Origin: Clostridia bacterium
GTDB taxonomy: Bacteria; Bacillota; Clostridia; Christensenellales; CAG-1252
DNA: 9,338 nucleotides
Assembly: GCA_009928745.1 (NCBI GenBank)
Contig: SACC01000038.1
Coordinates: 1 to 9,338, forward strand
Reading direction: 5' to 3'
Below, in pieces: positions 1-6,072 of this stretch. A model generated the notes under the pieces. It ran no database searches, was not told the DNA's origin, and was given only the letters and a program-made list of their open reading frames with translations. The position numbers were made by a program, and so were the translations under genes. Positions within the stretch are counted from its first letter, which is position 1, and every line of letters begins with the position of its first letter.

Positions 1-1037
1 CCCTTATATTCATAAAAGGCAAATGGGGAGATTTCTTCTATTACACTGCCATTCGGAAAAATAATTTCGCTGTTGCTATTAGAAAATGCATACTTACCTA
101 TATAAGTTAAGTTTTTTGAAAGCGTTATTCTTCTTATGCTGTAGAAACTACCGGAAGCAAAGCAATAATTTCCTATGCTTGTAATACTTTCGGGCAACGT
201 TACATATTTTAATGTTTCTTTATACGCAAATGCATTATTACCAATTGAAGTAACCGGTAATCCATTATAAGTAGAAGGTATAACAACGGTATTATTAGTG
301 TTGGTATACCTACTAACCTGATATTCATTCTCATTTAATAAATCATATTCTATTCCGAACTCTTTTGGATTAATACTTTTTAAGACTTTAGGCAAACTTT
401 TTTTGATAGTTTTATTTATGTTTTTATATATAATGTCGCAAGTGATTTTATTATTTGCATTATATACAAACTCAATATACATTGACTCCGGAAGTTTTGT
501 TCTGTCTTTTACAATTAAATTCATTTTGCAACTTTCAAAATATGACGAACCCAAAAAATTGCCGAACATACTCGCTAAATCGTTTTTGCTAAATTGATAT
601 ATGTAATTTGTTCTGTCTTTATCTAGTTTTTCCGTCGTTATTGAATACTGCATTTCCTCAAAGTCTAGCGAAAACAATTCTACCATTTTATCTTGCTCGG
701 TATTAAACATAGTGCTTTCTTGCTGTTCTGCTGATTGCAATACTGTATTAAGACAAGTGAATATATTATTGTCTACTACGTAAACTTCCTTAGTATTCTC
801 CTCAACTACAGCTTTTGTGTATGTATATTTTTCTTTTCCTTTTCCATTCGCAATCACATACATACTCATCAGTTCTCTGCTTTCTTTAGGTTGCACTTGT
901 CTCATTACCATTTCAATTTCCATGGTCTTGGCATTATTTAGTTTTGTAAAAACATCGTCTAAGTCCGGACTCGAGCACCCGCAAAAAATCAAAATACCTA
1001 CAAAAGCTATCAGCATTATCAATAATAGTTTCTTCAT
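1..1037 (-). CDS. Leucine-rich-repeat (BspA-type) lipoprotein, 3' end cut by window edge
   Basis: The reading frame opens at ATG 1037 and stays open to the left edge, about 345 codons; the stop lies outside. Residues 1-22 are a lipoprotein-type signal (MKKLL, hydrophobic core, then FCGC near residues 19-22), so the product is probably lipid-anchored on the outer face of the membrane. Residues about 25-240 form a lysine- and glutamate-rich domain with alternating strand-like segments that I do not recognise; its pattern recalls LolA-like lipoprotein folds, which is only an impression. From about residue 246 on come degenerate repeats of about 23-25 residues with the BspA signature: 'LPVTSIGNNAFAY', 'LPESITSIGNYCFAS', 'LSKNLTYIGKYAFSN'. 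Such repeats usually mediate surface binding. A purine-rich stretch (GGAAGGGG) precedes the ATG. The gene is AT-richer than its neighbours (12 G+C in 421-480, against 29 in 5401-5460). The ligand is unknown. Confidence 0.85.
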   Translation of the reverse strand, partial: MKKLLLIMLIAFVGILIFCGCSSPDLDDVFTKLNNAKTMEIEMVMRQVQPKESRELMSMYVIANGKGKEKYTYTKAVVEENTKEVYVVDNNIFTCLNTVLQSAEQQESTMFNTEQDKMVELFSLDFEEMQYSITTEKLDKDRTNYIYQFSKNDLASMFGNFLGSSYFESCKMNLIVKDRTKLPESMYIEFVYNANNKITCDIIYKNINKTIKKSLPKVLKSINPKEFGIEYDLLNENEYQVSRYTNTNNTVVIPSTYNGLPVTSIGNNAFAYKETLKYVTLPESITSIGNYCFASGSFYSIRRITLSKNLTYIGKYAFSNSNSEIIFPNGSVIEEISPFAFYEYK

Positions 1038-1064
1038 AAACCCCTTCCACATACTTACTATATT

Positions 1065-1092
1065 ATTCTACTATAAAAATCCTGTTTTGCAA
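1065..1092 (-). promoter_or_regulatory. Candidate sigma-A promoter for the LRR lipoprotein
   Basis: On the minus strand TTGCAA (1092-1087) is followed after 16 bases by TAGAAT (1070-1065), about 28 bases ahead of the ATG at 1037. An overlapping alternative is TTGTGT (1098-1093), 17 bases, TATAGT (1075-1070). Either would give the gene its own transcript, separate from the hydrolase gene upstream. Matches to consensus are partial, so this is a candidate only. Confidence 0.4.
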
Positions 1093-1107
1093 ACACAAAT
1101 TGCAAAA
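1085..1107. repeat. Perfect 8-bp inverted repeat TTTTGCAA / TTGCAAAA
   Basis: TTTTGCAA at 1085-1092 and TTGCAAAA at 1100-1107 are exact reverse complements separated by 7 bases. The left arm contains the proposed -35 of the LRR lipoprotein gene. The element could be an operator or a small hairpin; there is no T-run directly after it on either strand, so it is not a convincing terminator. Confidence 0.5.
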
Positions 1108-1112
1108 TATTT

Positions 1113-1159
1113 AAATGCAATAACCATAATTAATGTTGCTTGTTCAAGACATTGCATTT
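1113..1159. repeat. 9-bp inverted repeat AAATGCAAT / ATTGCATTT downstream of the hydrolase gene
   Basis: AAATGCAAT at 1113-1121 pairs exactly with ATTGCATTT at 1151-1159 across 29 bases. It starts 8 bases after the hydrolase stop codon on the minus strand, so it could be a weak 3'-end hairpin, though the loop is long and the stem AT-rich. The loop contains CTTGTTCAAG, a small palindrome-like motif. Confidence 0.35.
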
Positions 1160-1166
1160 TTGATTA

Positions 1167-2699
1167 TTAGTTAGCTATTATACCTGCGTTGACTATTATA
1201 AGGCTTGCGCTGTTAGCAGGAGTGAATATTGCGCTAATTCCGTCACTGCCTATATTATTACTCATATACAGACTATCTGCATCTGTTATTTGAGAAAAAG
1301 CGTAATTCTTTACCGGCGAAACTTTTATGTAATAATTCTTGCCAACTTCGGTCAAAAATTCGTAATATCCGCTCGTCCCTGTTGTATATGTAGTTACGGG
1401 TTTCTTTTTCCCCTTTTCGTATAATGTTACCGTTACATTACTTAGACGGTTGCAAAGTCTATCGTCCATTATACCGTTGCTGTTTTTATCCAAGAACACA
1501 AAGCCCGCAATTTTTGCCGAGTTGATATTAACGGAACGCTGAATATCGTCGCTATAATCTTTTTCGCTTTCGTTAATATCAAGCTCGTACTTACTGCCCA
1601 TTCTGGCATATGTATAACTTGTTGGCGTGACGGATGATATACCGTATCCGCCCGAGGCGTTAGCCGCATTATCCGTCCATAGACCTTTGTCTATTGAGCC
1701 GCTGTACCAATCCTCGCCGACCTCGTGACACGCCGCAATGCCGTCTATCATACCGTATTTGCTTGGCAAAAATCCCGTATCAATACTAAGATGCGCAACC
1801 TCGTCTTTGAGAGCTTCATTGTATCCGTCTTCACCGCTCTTGTAAGCGAGCGCTGCTATCTCAACCCAAGGTGACGAGCGCACCAGCTCTACCGCAATGC
1901 CTTTGTTTTTTAGCCTAATAACCGTATCAAGAGTTGCTTTTACCGAGCCGCAGTCCTCAAGAGTTTTGTCAAGCCAAGTAACATATATAGCGTCAATATC
2001 GTTGCTAAGATACGGGTCAAGCAAACTAACACGGTCTGGAAGATATTCGGGATTCATCTTGCCCGTCTCGACTGCGCTCATAAAATACGACGATAGCGCT
2101 ACCGTCAGCTGCGCTCCTAACGAATGACCGTACAGTCTTATCTCGCTACCGCAAAAATCGTGTTGCGACATAAAATCGTTATAACAAGCGGCGTATATCT
2201 CGGCTACCGAATGAGACGGTACATCATTCTTTTCGTAACCACCCGAATTCTTACTCCATCTCATTTTGCCGTTGTATATTCCCCATACCTTTGATTGTCC
2301 GATGAACGGGCTGTCGTCAGAAAACTGACTCCACATAAAGCAGCCTACATTATACCCCGCCGCAAGCCACTTTGCTCTATACGGTCCGAAGCTCCCTGTT
2401 CCCATACCGTGCGCGAATATTATTATCGGTTTTTGCGAGTCAAAAGGCACGTTTTCGCTGTCGTATCGCACCCAACCGCTGTTACTAGCGAAGAAAAGTC
2501 CCAATTTTTGAAGATCCATGCTTGGTGGAATATAAATATCCTCCATAGATATTGCGTCATATTCGCCGTCCGCAGCAGCGTACAACTCTTTAAGCGTATA
2601 TGCCTTTGCGTATTCTTCTTTTCCGCATGAGGAAAGTACAAACACACATAAAATTATCAATACTGTTATTACCGCTGCCGCTTTCAATTTACTTACCAT
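1167..2699 (-). CDS. Secreted lipase/esterase-like alpha/beta-hydrolase lipoprotein with C-terminal SdrD_B-like domain
   Basis: 510 residues. Residues 1-25 are a lipoprotein signal ending in LSSC (Cys25 lipidated), so the enzyme should sit on the outer membrane face. The hydrolase domain, about residues 40-370, resembles the pancreatic-lipase family: oxyanion strand 'IIIFAHGMG' (92-100), nucleophile elbow GHSLG with Ser193, acid motif LLDP with Asp228, and CHEVGEDWYSGSI with candidate catalytic His325, echoing the family's Cys-x-His...Tyr...Ser-Ile pattern (His303 is the alternative). Residues about 392-508 resemble an SdrD_B or Cna-B-type beta domain: 'AGFVFLDKNSNGIMDD' carries a calcium-type DxNxNGxxD loop and is followed by 'GYYEF'. 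AAGGA at 2712-2708 sits 8 bases before the ATG, supporting this start. The LRR lipoprotein lies 129 bases downstream on the same strand. Ester hydrolysis is inferred from the triad; the substrate (lipid or other ester) cannot be told. Confidence 0.85.
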   Translation of the reverse strand: MVSKLKAAAVITVLIILCVFVLSSCGKEEYAKAYTLKELYAAADGEYDAISMEDIYIPPSMDLQKLGLFFASNSGWVRYDSENVPFDSQKPIIIFAHGMGTGSFGPYRAKWLAAGYNVGCFMWSQFSDDSPFIGQSKVWGIYNGKMRWSKNSGGYEKNDVPSHSVAEIYAACYNDFMSQHDFCGSEIRLYGHSLGAQLTVALSSYFMSAVETGKMNPEYLPDRVSLLDPYLSNDIDAIYVTWLDKTLEDCGSVKATLDTVIRLKNKGIAVELVRSSPWVEIAALAYKSGEDGYNEALKDEVAHLSIDTGFLPSKYGMIDGIAACHEVGEDWYSGSIDKGLWTDNAANASGGYGISSVTPTSYTYARMGSKYELDINESEKDYSDDIQRSVNINSAKIAGFVFLDKNSNGIMDDRLCNRLSNVTVTLYEKGKKKPVTTYTTGTSGYYEFLTEVGKNYYIKVSPVKNYAFSQITDADSLYMSNNIGSDGISAIFTPANSASLIIVNAGIIAN

Positions 2700-2787
2700 A
2701 CGTATTATCCTTATCGGGTCGTGTTAATATATCATTGCTAAGGGTAAATTTCTGTGTTATGTCCTCATATTGCAACTAATTATGATT

Positions 2788-2816
2788 ATTATATTATTAA
2801 TGTAGTAAATAGTCAA
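2788..2816 (-). promoter_or_regulatory. Near-consensus sigma-A promoter of the hydrolase lipoprotein gene
   Basis: On the minus strand TTGACT (2816-2811, five of six consensus bases) is followed after exactly 17 bases by TATAAT (2793-2788, six of six). The expected transcript start is near 2781, giving a leader of about 80 bases before the ATG at 2699. I recognise no riboswitch in that leader. The promoter lies inside the apparent 5' extension of the plus-strand operon's first frame, which argues that this stretch is not coding. Confidence 0.75.
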
Positions 2817-2898
2817 TATATAGTATTTTGCTTTCTAAAAATGTATCAGAATTATTCTCTAATGGAATTACTGGGGTATAAAAATCACATTATCAACC

Positions 2899-2904
2899 TA
2901 TACT
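2899..2904 (+). promoter_or_regulatory. Candidate -10 box of the activase operon
   Basis: TATACT at 2899-2904 matches the -10 consensus in five of six bases. I find no good -35 at 16-18 bases upstream (2876-2881 reads GTATAA). If used, transcription would begin near 2911, only about 20 bases before the proposed ATC start at 2931, and would exclude the upstream in-frame GTG/ATG codons. Confidence 0.3.
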
Positions 2905-2918
2905 ATTTTGGAAAATGC

Positions 2919-2923
2919 GGAGG
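2919..2923 (+). promoter_or_regulatory. Perfect Shine-Dalgarno GGAGG that sets a non-AUG start
   Basis: GGAGG at 2919-2923 is followed by ATT at 2928 (4-base gap) and ATC at 2931 (7-base gap), both in the frame of the downstream gene. No in-frame ATG, GTG or TTG lies at a usable distance. The next in-frame ATG codons upstream have no ribosome binding site. The spacing favours ATC 2931. Confidence 0.65.
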
Positions 2924-2930
2924 TAAAATT

Positions 2931-3905
2931 ATCAAAATCGCAATCCCACGAGCATTGCTTTATTACGAATATTATCCCTTATGGAAATCTTTCTTCGAAG
3001 CGCTCGGCGCCGAAGTGATATTATCTAGTAAAACCACAAAGGATATTATGAACGATAGTATTAAGTACTGCGTTAACGACGCATGTCTCCCCGTGAAACT
3101 GTTCCACGGACACGCAAAAAGTTTAATCGGAAAAGCCGATTATCTATTTATCCCGCGACTGAAAAGTATAGCGAAAGGCGAGCATATATGCCCGAAAATC
3201 AGCGGTCTGCCCGAGATGGTAAAGTTCTCGGTACCCGGCTTGCCGCCAATTATCGATACCGAAGTTAATCTGCGAAAATCTAAGCGTTCGCTGAAAAAGT
3301 CTTTTTTTGATGCCGCAAGCTATATAACACAGGACAAGAAGAATATTCAAAAAGCGGCAACACTTGCGCTGTCTGCGCACCGTGAATATATTAGCGCCCT
3401 GAAGAGCGGCAAGCTCCCTTCCGAATTATTGGAGAACACACATCTCACAAAACCGACTGCCAGCGACTTGAACATCGCAGTTCTCGGTCATTCGTATAAT
3501 CTATACGACAGTTATAGCAATATAAATATACTTAACAAACTGGCGGCATACAAAGCGGCTGTTTATACTCCCGAAGGCTTTGAAGACGCTTTGATAGACA
3601 AATATTCGCGAATAAAAGGCAAAAAAATGTTTTGGTCTTTAGGCAAACGCCAGCTTGGCGCGCTGTTTGGTTACATTGAGCGCAAGATGGACGGAATAAT
3701 ATATATAATGGCATTCGGCTGCGGCATCGATTCGTTTATCGCGGACTTGTGTGAAAGATATGCAAAACGAAACGGAATACCTTTTTATCTGATGATACTC
3801 GACGAGCATTCGGGCGAAGCCGGTATCAATACGAGAATTGAGGCATTTACCGATATGATAAGGTGGAAAAAACGCAATGAAAATTACAATCCCGCATTTA
3901 GGTAA
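2931..3905 (+). CDS. Acyl-CoA dehydratase activase-related protein (DUF2229-type), probable non-AUG start
   Basis: From ATC 2931 the protein has 324 residues and begins (M)KIAIPRALLYYEYYPLW, the usual N-terminus of this family, which follows an ATG in relatives as I recall them. The frame is open back to GTG 2754, but that extension has no ribosome binding site and covers a minus-strand promoter. Conserved-looking features are KYCVNDACLPVKLFHGH with Cys47 and Cys52, Cys87 in HICPKISGLP, FGCGIDSF with Cys264, and a C-terminal DEHSGEAGINTRIEAF motif (291-306) typical of the 2-hydroxyacyl-CoA dehydratase superfamily. The cysteines could bind an Fe-S cluster. It overlaps the next gene by 29 bases, so the three genes are surely co-transcribed. 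In some bacteria this domain is part of a much larger fused activase; here it is separate. The reaction is unknown; a role in ATP-driven electron transfer is inferred from its partners. Confidence 0.8.
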   Translation: MKIAIPRALLYYEYYPLWKSFFEALGAEVILSSKTTKDIMNDSIKYCVNDACLPVKLFHGHAKSLIGKADYLFIPRLKSIAKGEHICPKISGLPEMVKFSVPGLPPIIDTEVNLRKSKRSLKKSFFDAASYITQDKKNIQKAATLALSAHREYISALKSGKLPSELLENTHLTKPTASDLNIAVLGHSYNLYDSYSNINILNKLAAYKAAVYTPEGFEDALIDKYSRIKGKKMFWSLGKRQLGALFGYIERKMDGIIYIMAFGCGIDSFIADLCERYAKRNGIPFYLMILDEHSGEAGINTRIEAFTDMIRWKKRNENYNPAFR

Positions 3906-4983
3906 TCTATATGTCTTTGTCAAAGTGCTTTTCGATTGTCTGGCGGTTGAATATATTCTTCCCCCGCCATGTACGAAAAGGACTCTGGAAATCGGAACAA
4001 AATATTCGCCCGAGATGGCGTGTCTTCCATTGAAAATCAATCTCGGTAATTTTATCGAGAGCATTGAACTCGGCGCGGATACTATTATAATCACCGGCGC
4101 TGGCGGTCCCTGCCGTTATGGCTATTACTGCAAAATGCACGAGGAAATGCTTAAAGATTTAGGCTACAGTAATGTAAAATTAATAGCCATAGACCCGTAC
4201 GCGGGATTACCGGCGTTGTTAAAAAGCATAAAGACCATTTTTGGTACCGTGGATTTTATCAATATTGCCGTCTCGGGAGTGCGGGCATATCGAGTAATGG
4301 CTGAGGTGGATAGGCTGGACAAGCTGTGCTACTACATCCGCCCCAGAGAATTAGTAAAAGGCAGCGCGAATGCCGTGATGCGGCTTTTACGCGACAAAAT
4401 ATATTCGGCGCGCAATATAGGCGAGGTAAAAAAGATTGTAAAAGAAACGCGAGCCGCTCTTTTAAATATTGAAGTGGATACTACCCTCAATCCTCTAAAA
4501 ATCGGGCTTATGGGCGAGATATATACGATAATCGAGCCCTTTACGAATTTTAATATGGAAGAGCTCTTAGGAGATTTGGGCATAGAGGTTGACAAGACAT
4601 TAACTATCAGCAAATGGATAAAGGAACATCTCGTAAAACTTCATAACCATAAGGAAAAAGCCGAATATGACAAAGCCTGCGAGCCCTATCTGAAAACTCC
4701 TATCGGCGGTCACGCCAGAGAATCAATAGGTCATAGCGCACTCTATGCAAAACGCGGGGGCGACGGTATTATGCAGATATATCCGCTAACCTGTATGCCG
4801 GAGATTGTAGCCTCTTCCATACTGCCTGCATTAAGCCGCGATTACGATATTCCCTTGCTTACCGTGGTAATTGACGAAATAACAGGCGACGCGGGGTACA
4901 AAACCCGTATAGAGGCATTTAAGGATTTACTACTAAAAAAAAGAGAGGCAAAGAATAATGACGGCTTATTATGTAGGAATTGA
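3877..4983 (+). CDS. 2-hydroxyacyl-CoA dehydratase-like protein (HgdB/BcrB-related)
   Basis: 368 residues. It begins MKITIPHLGNLYV and carries the family stretch YSPEMACLPLKINLGNFIE with Cys49, a glycine-rich 'GAGGPCRYGYYC' with Cys79 and Cys85, IGGHARESIG near 276-285, 'PLTCMPEIVASSILPAL' with Cys306, and a C-terminal DEITGDAGYKTRIEAF motif (333-348). The same C-terminal motif occurs in the upstream gene, so the two products appear to be distant paralogues and might form a heterodimer, as HgdA/HgdB do. The cysteines are plausible [4Fe-4S] ligands. The protein is cytoplasmic, with no signal or membrane segment. The ATG lies inside the end of the upstream gene, preceded by AAGGTGG about 10 bases before it; the 3' end overlaps the ATPase gene by 26 bases. 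It is not safely a true dehydratase: the family also includes benzoyl-CoA reductase subunits and double-cubane-cluster proteins, and the substrate cannot be told here. Confidence 0.8.
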   Translation: MKITIPHLGNLYVFVKVLFDCLAVEYILPPPCTKRTLEIGTKYSPEMACLPLKINLGNFIESIELGADTIIITGAGGPCRYGYYCKMHEEMLKDLGYSNVKLIAIDPYAGLPALLKSIKTIFGTVDFINIAVSGVRAYRVMAEVDRLDKLCYYIRPRELVKGSANAVMRLLRDKIYSARNIGEVKKIVKETRAALLNIEVDTTLNPLKIGLMGEIYTIIEPFTNFNMEELLGDLGIEVDKTLTISKWIKEHLVKLHNHKEKAEYDKACEPYLKTPIGGHARESIGHSALYAKRGGDGIMQIYPLTCMPEIVASSILPALSRDYDIPLLTVVIDEITGDAGYKTRIEAFKDLLLKKREAKNNDGLLCRN

Positions 4984-5965
4984 CGTGGGCTCAGTAAGCA
5001 CCAATCTTGTATTATTGGATGAACAAGAAAAAGTATTTTCTAAACTATATCTTCGCACACAAGGTCAGCCAATAAGGGTATTGACGGAAGGCTTAAAGCT
5101 GCTAAAAAATGTTGCAGGCAAGGATTACACTATCTTAGGAGCAGGAGTTACCGGCAGCGGCAGGCAGCTTGCCGCAACAATGACAAAAGCGGATATAATG
5201 AAAAACGAGATAACGGCGCACGCAATAGCTGCGCTGCACTGCTGCCCCAATGTAAATACGGTTTTTGAGATAGGCGGGCAAGATTCAAAGATTATTTTTA
5301 TCTGCAACGGCGTTGTCAGCGATTTTGCCATGAACACAGTATGCGCAGCCGGCACCGGCTCTTTTTTGGATAGACAAGCGGCAAGACTTAATATTCCTAT
5401 CGAGGAATTCGGCGGTTATGCCTTAAAATCTCAAATGCCAGTTCAAATTGCCGGACGGTGCGCGGTGTTTGCCGAATCGGATATGATACACAAGCAGCAA
5501 ACGGGTCACAGCACCGAAGATATCGTCAACGGACTGTGTATGGCGTTAGTCAGGAATTATCTCAATAACCTTGCAAAAGGGAAAACAATTAAGGAGCCTG
5601 TTGTCTTCCAAGGCGGAGTTGCCGCTAATGTCGGGATTATTGCTGCTTTTGAAAGAGAGCTACAGGTAAAAATCACCGTCCCCGAGCATTATGACGTAAT
5701 GGGCGCAATCGGCGCGGCGCTGCTTGCTAAAGAAGAGGTTAAGAATCGAGCTACAACTTTCCGCGGTTTTGATAATCTTAACAGCGAATTTGTGGCAAAA
5801 AGCTTTGAATGCAATAATTGCGCCAATAAATGCGAAGTTGTCGAATTAATGCAAAATAATTGCGCGGTTGCACGCTGGGGTGACCGTTGCGGCAGGTGGA
5901 GCAGCATGGATAATGAAGTAAAGGAAAAGAAGGTAGAAAAACAAAAAACGGCAACGCTTGCATAG
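4958..5965 (+). CDS. BadF/HgdC-family ATPase (acyl-CoA dehydratase activase)
   Basis: 335 residues of the ASKHA-fold activator family that uses ATP hydrolysis to inject a low-potential electron into a dehydratase or reductase partner. Visible motifs are the phosphate-1 loop GIDVGSVSTN (7-16), TGSGRQ (65-70), the phosphate-2 region FEIGGQDSK (103-111), NTVCAAGTGSF with Cys129, 'QIAGRCAVFAESD' with Cys168, and the adenosine motif FQGGVAANVG (217-226). Cys129 and Cys168 correspond to the two cysteines per subunit that hold one [4Fe-4S] cluster at the dimer interface in HgdC. After about residue 262 there is a C-terminal extension with FECNNCANKCE and GDRCGR (Cys285, 288, 292, 302, 311), possibly a second metal site, then a charged Lys/Glu tail. 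GAGAGG precedes the ATG by about 9 bases. Its partners are most likely the two proteins encoded just upstream. Confidence 0.9.
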   Translation: MTAYYVGIDVGSVSTNLVLLDEQEKVFSKLYLRTQGQPIRVLTEGLKLLKNVAGKDYTILGAGVTGSGRQLAATMTKADIMKNEITAHAIAALHCCPNVNTVFEIGGQDSKIIFICNGVVSDFAMNTVCAAGTGSFLDRQAARLNIPIEEFGGYALKSQMPVQIAGRCAVFAESDMIHKQQTGHSTEDIVNGLCMALVRNYLNNLAKGKTIKEPVVFQGGVAANVGIIAAFERELQVKITVPEHYDVMGAIGAALLAKEEVKNRATTFRGFDNLNSEFVAKSFECNNCANKCEVVELMQNNCAVARWGDRCGRWSSMDNEVKEKKVEKQKTATLA

Positions 5966-6022
5966 CCAAAACATCTGTTTTATATTAATAGCCATGCACT
6001 ACACAAAACCATTAAAAACTTG

Positions 6023-6051
6023 TTGATTAAAACAAAATATACCTATATAAT
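6023..6051 (+). promoter_or_regulatory. Sigma-A promoter of the UPF0316 membrane protein gene
   Basis: TTGATT (6023-6028) is followed after 17 bases by TATAAT (6046-6051). Transcription would start near 6058, just before the GAGG ribosome binding site at 6062-6065. The gene therefore has its own promoter, separate from the activase operon that ends at 5965. Confidence 0.7.
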
Positions 6052-6072
6052 AAAGCTAAATGAGGACTAATT

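Noticed and set aside
817..1170. 117-residue plus-strand frame over the start of the LRR lipoprotein gene
   Set aside because: It is mostly antisense to a gene with a clear signal peptide and repeats; its sequence is low-complexity and has no ribosome binding site.
1897..2630. Plus-strand frames of 76 and 111 residues inside the hydrolase gene
   Set aside because: They lie antisense to a well-supported enzyme with an intact triad and have no recognisable motifs.
2754..2930. In-frame 59-codon 5' extension of the activase-related gene, starting at GTG 2754
   Set aside because: It has no ribosome binding site, is AT-rich, contains the near-consensus minus-strand promoter of the hydrolase gene, and adds residues that do not belong to the family N-terminus.
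3639..4140. Minus-strand frames of 151 and 77 residues across the junction of the first two activase-operon genes
   Set aside because: They are shadows of two coding genes with strong family motifs; neither has a promoter or ribosome binding site of its own.
5968..5981. AAAACA-TC-TGTTTT hairpin after the activase operon as a terminator
   Set aside because: Two-base loop, only one G/C pair in the stem and no separate T-run; too weak to call.
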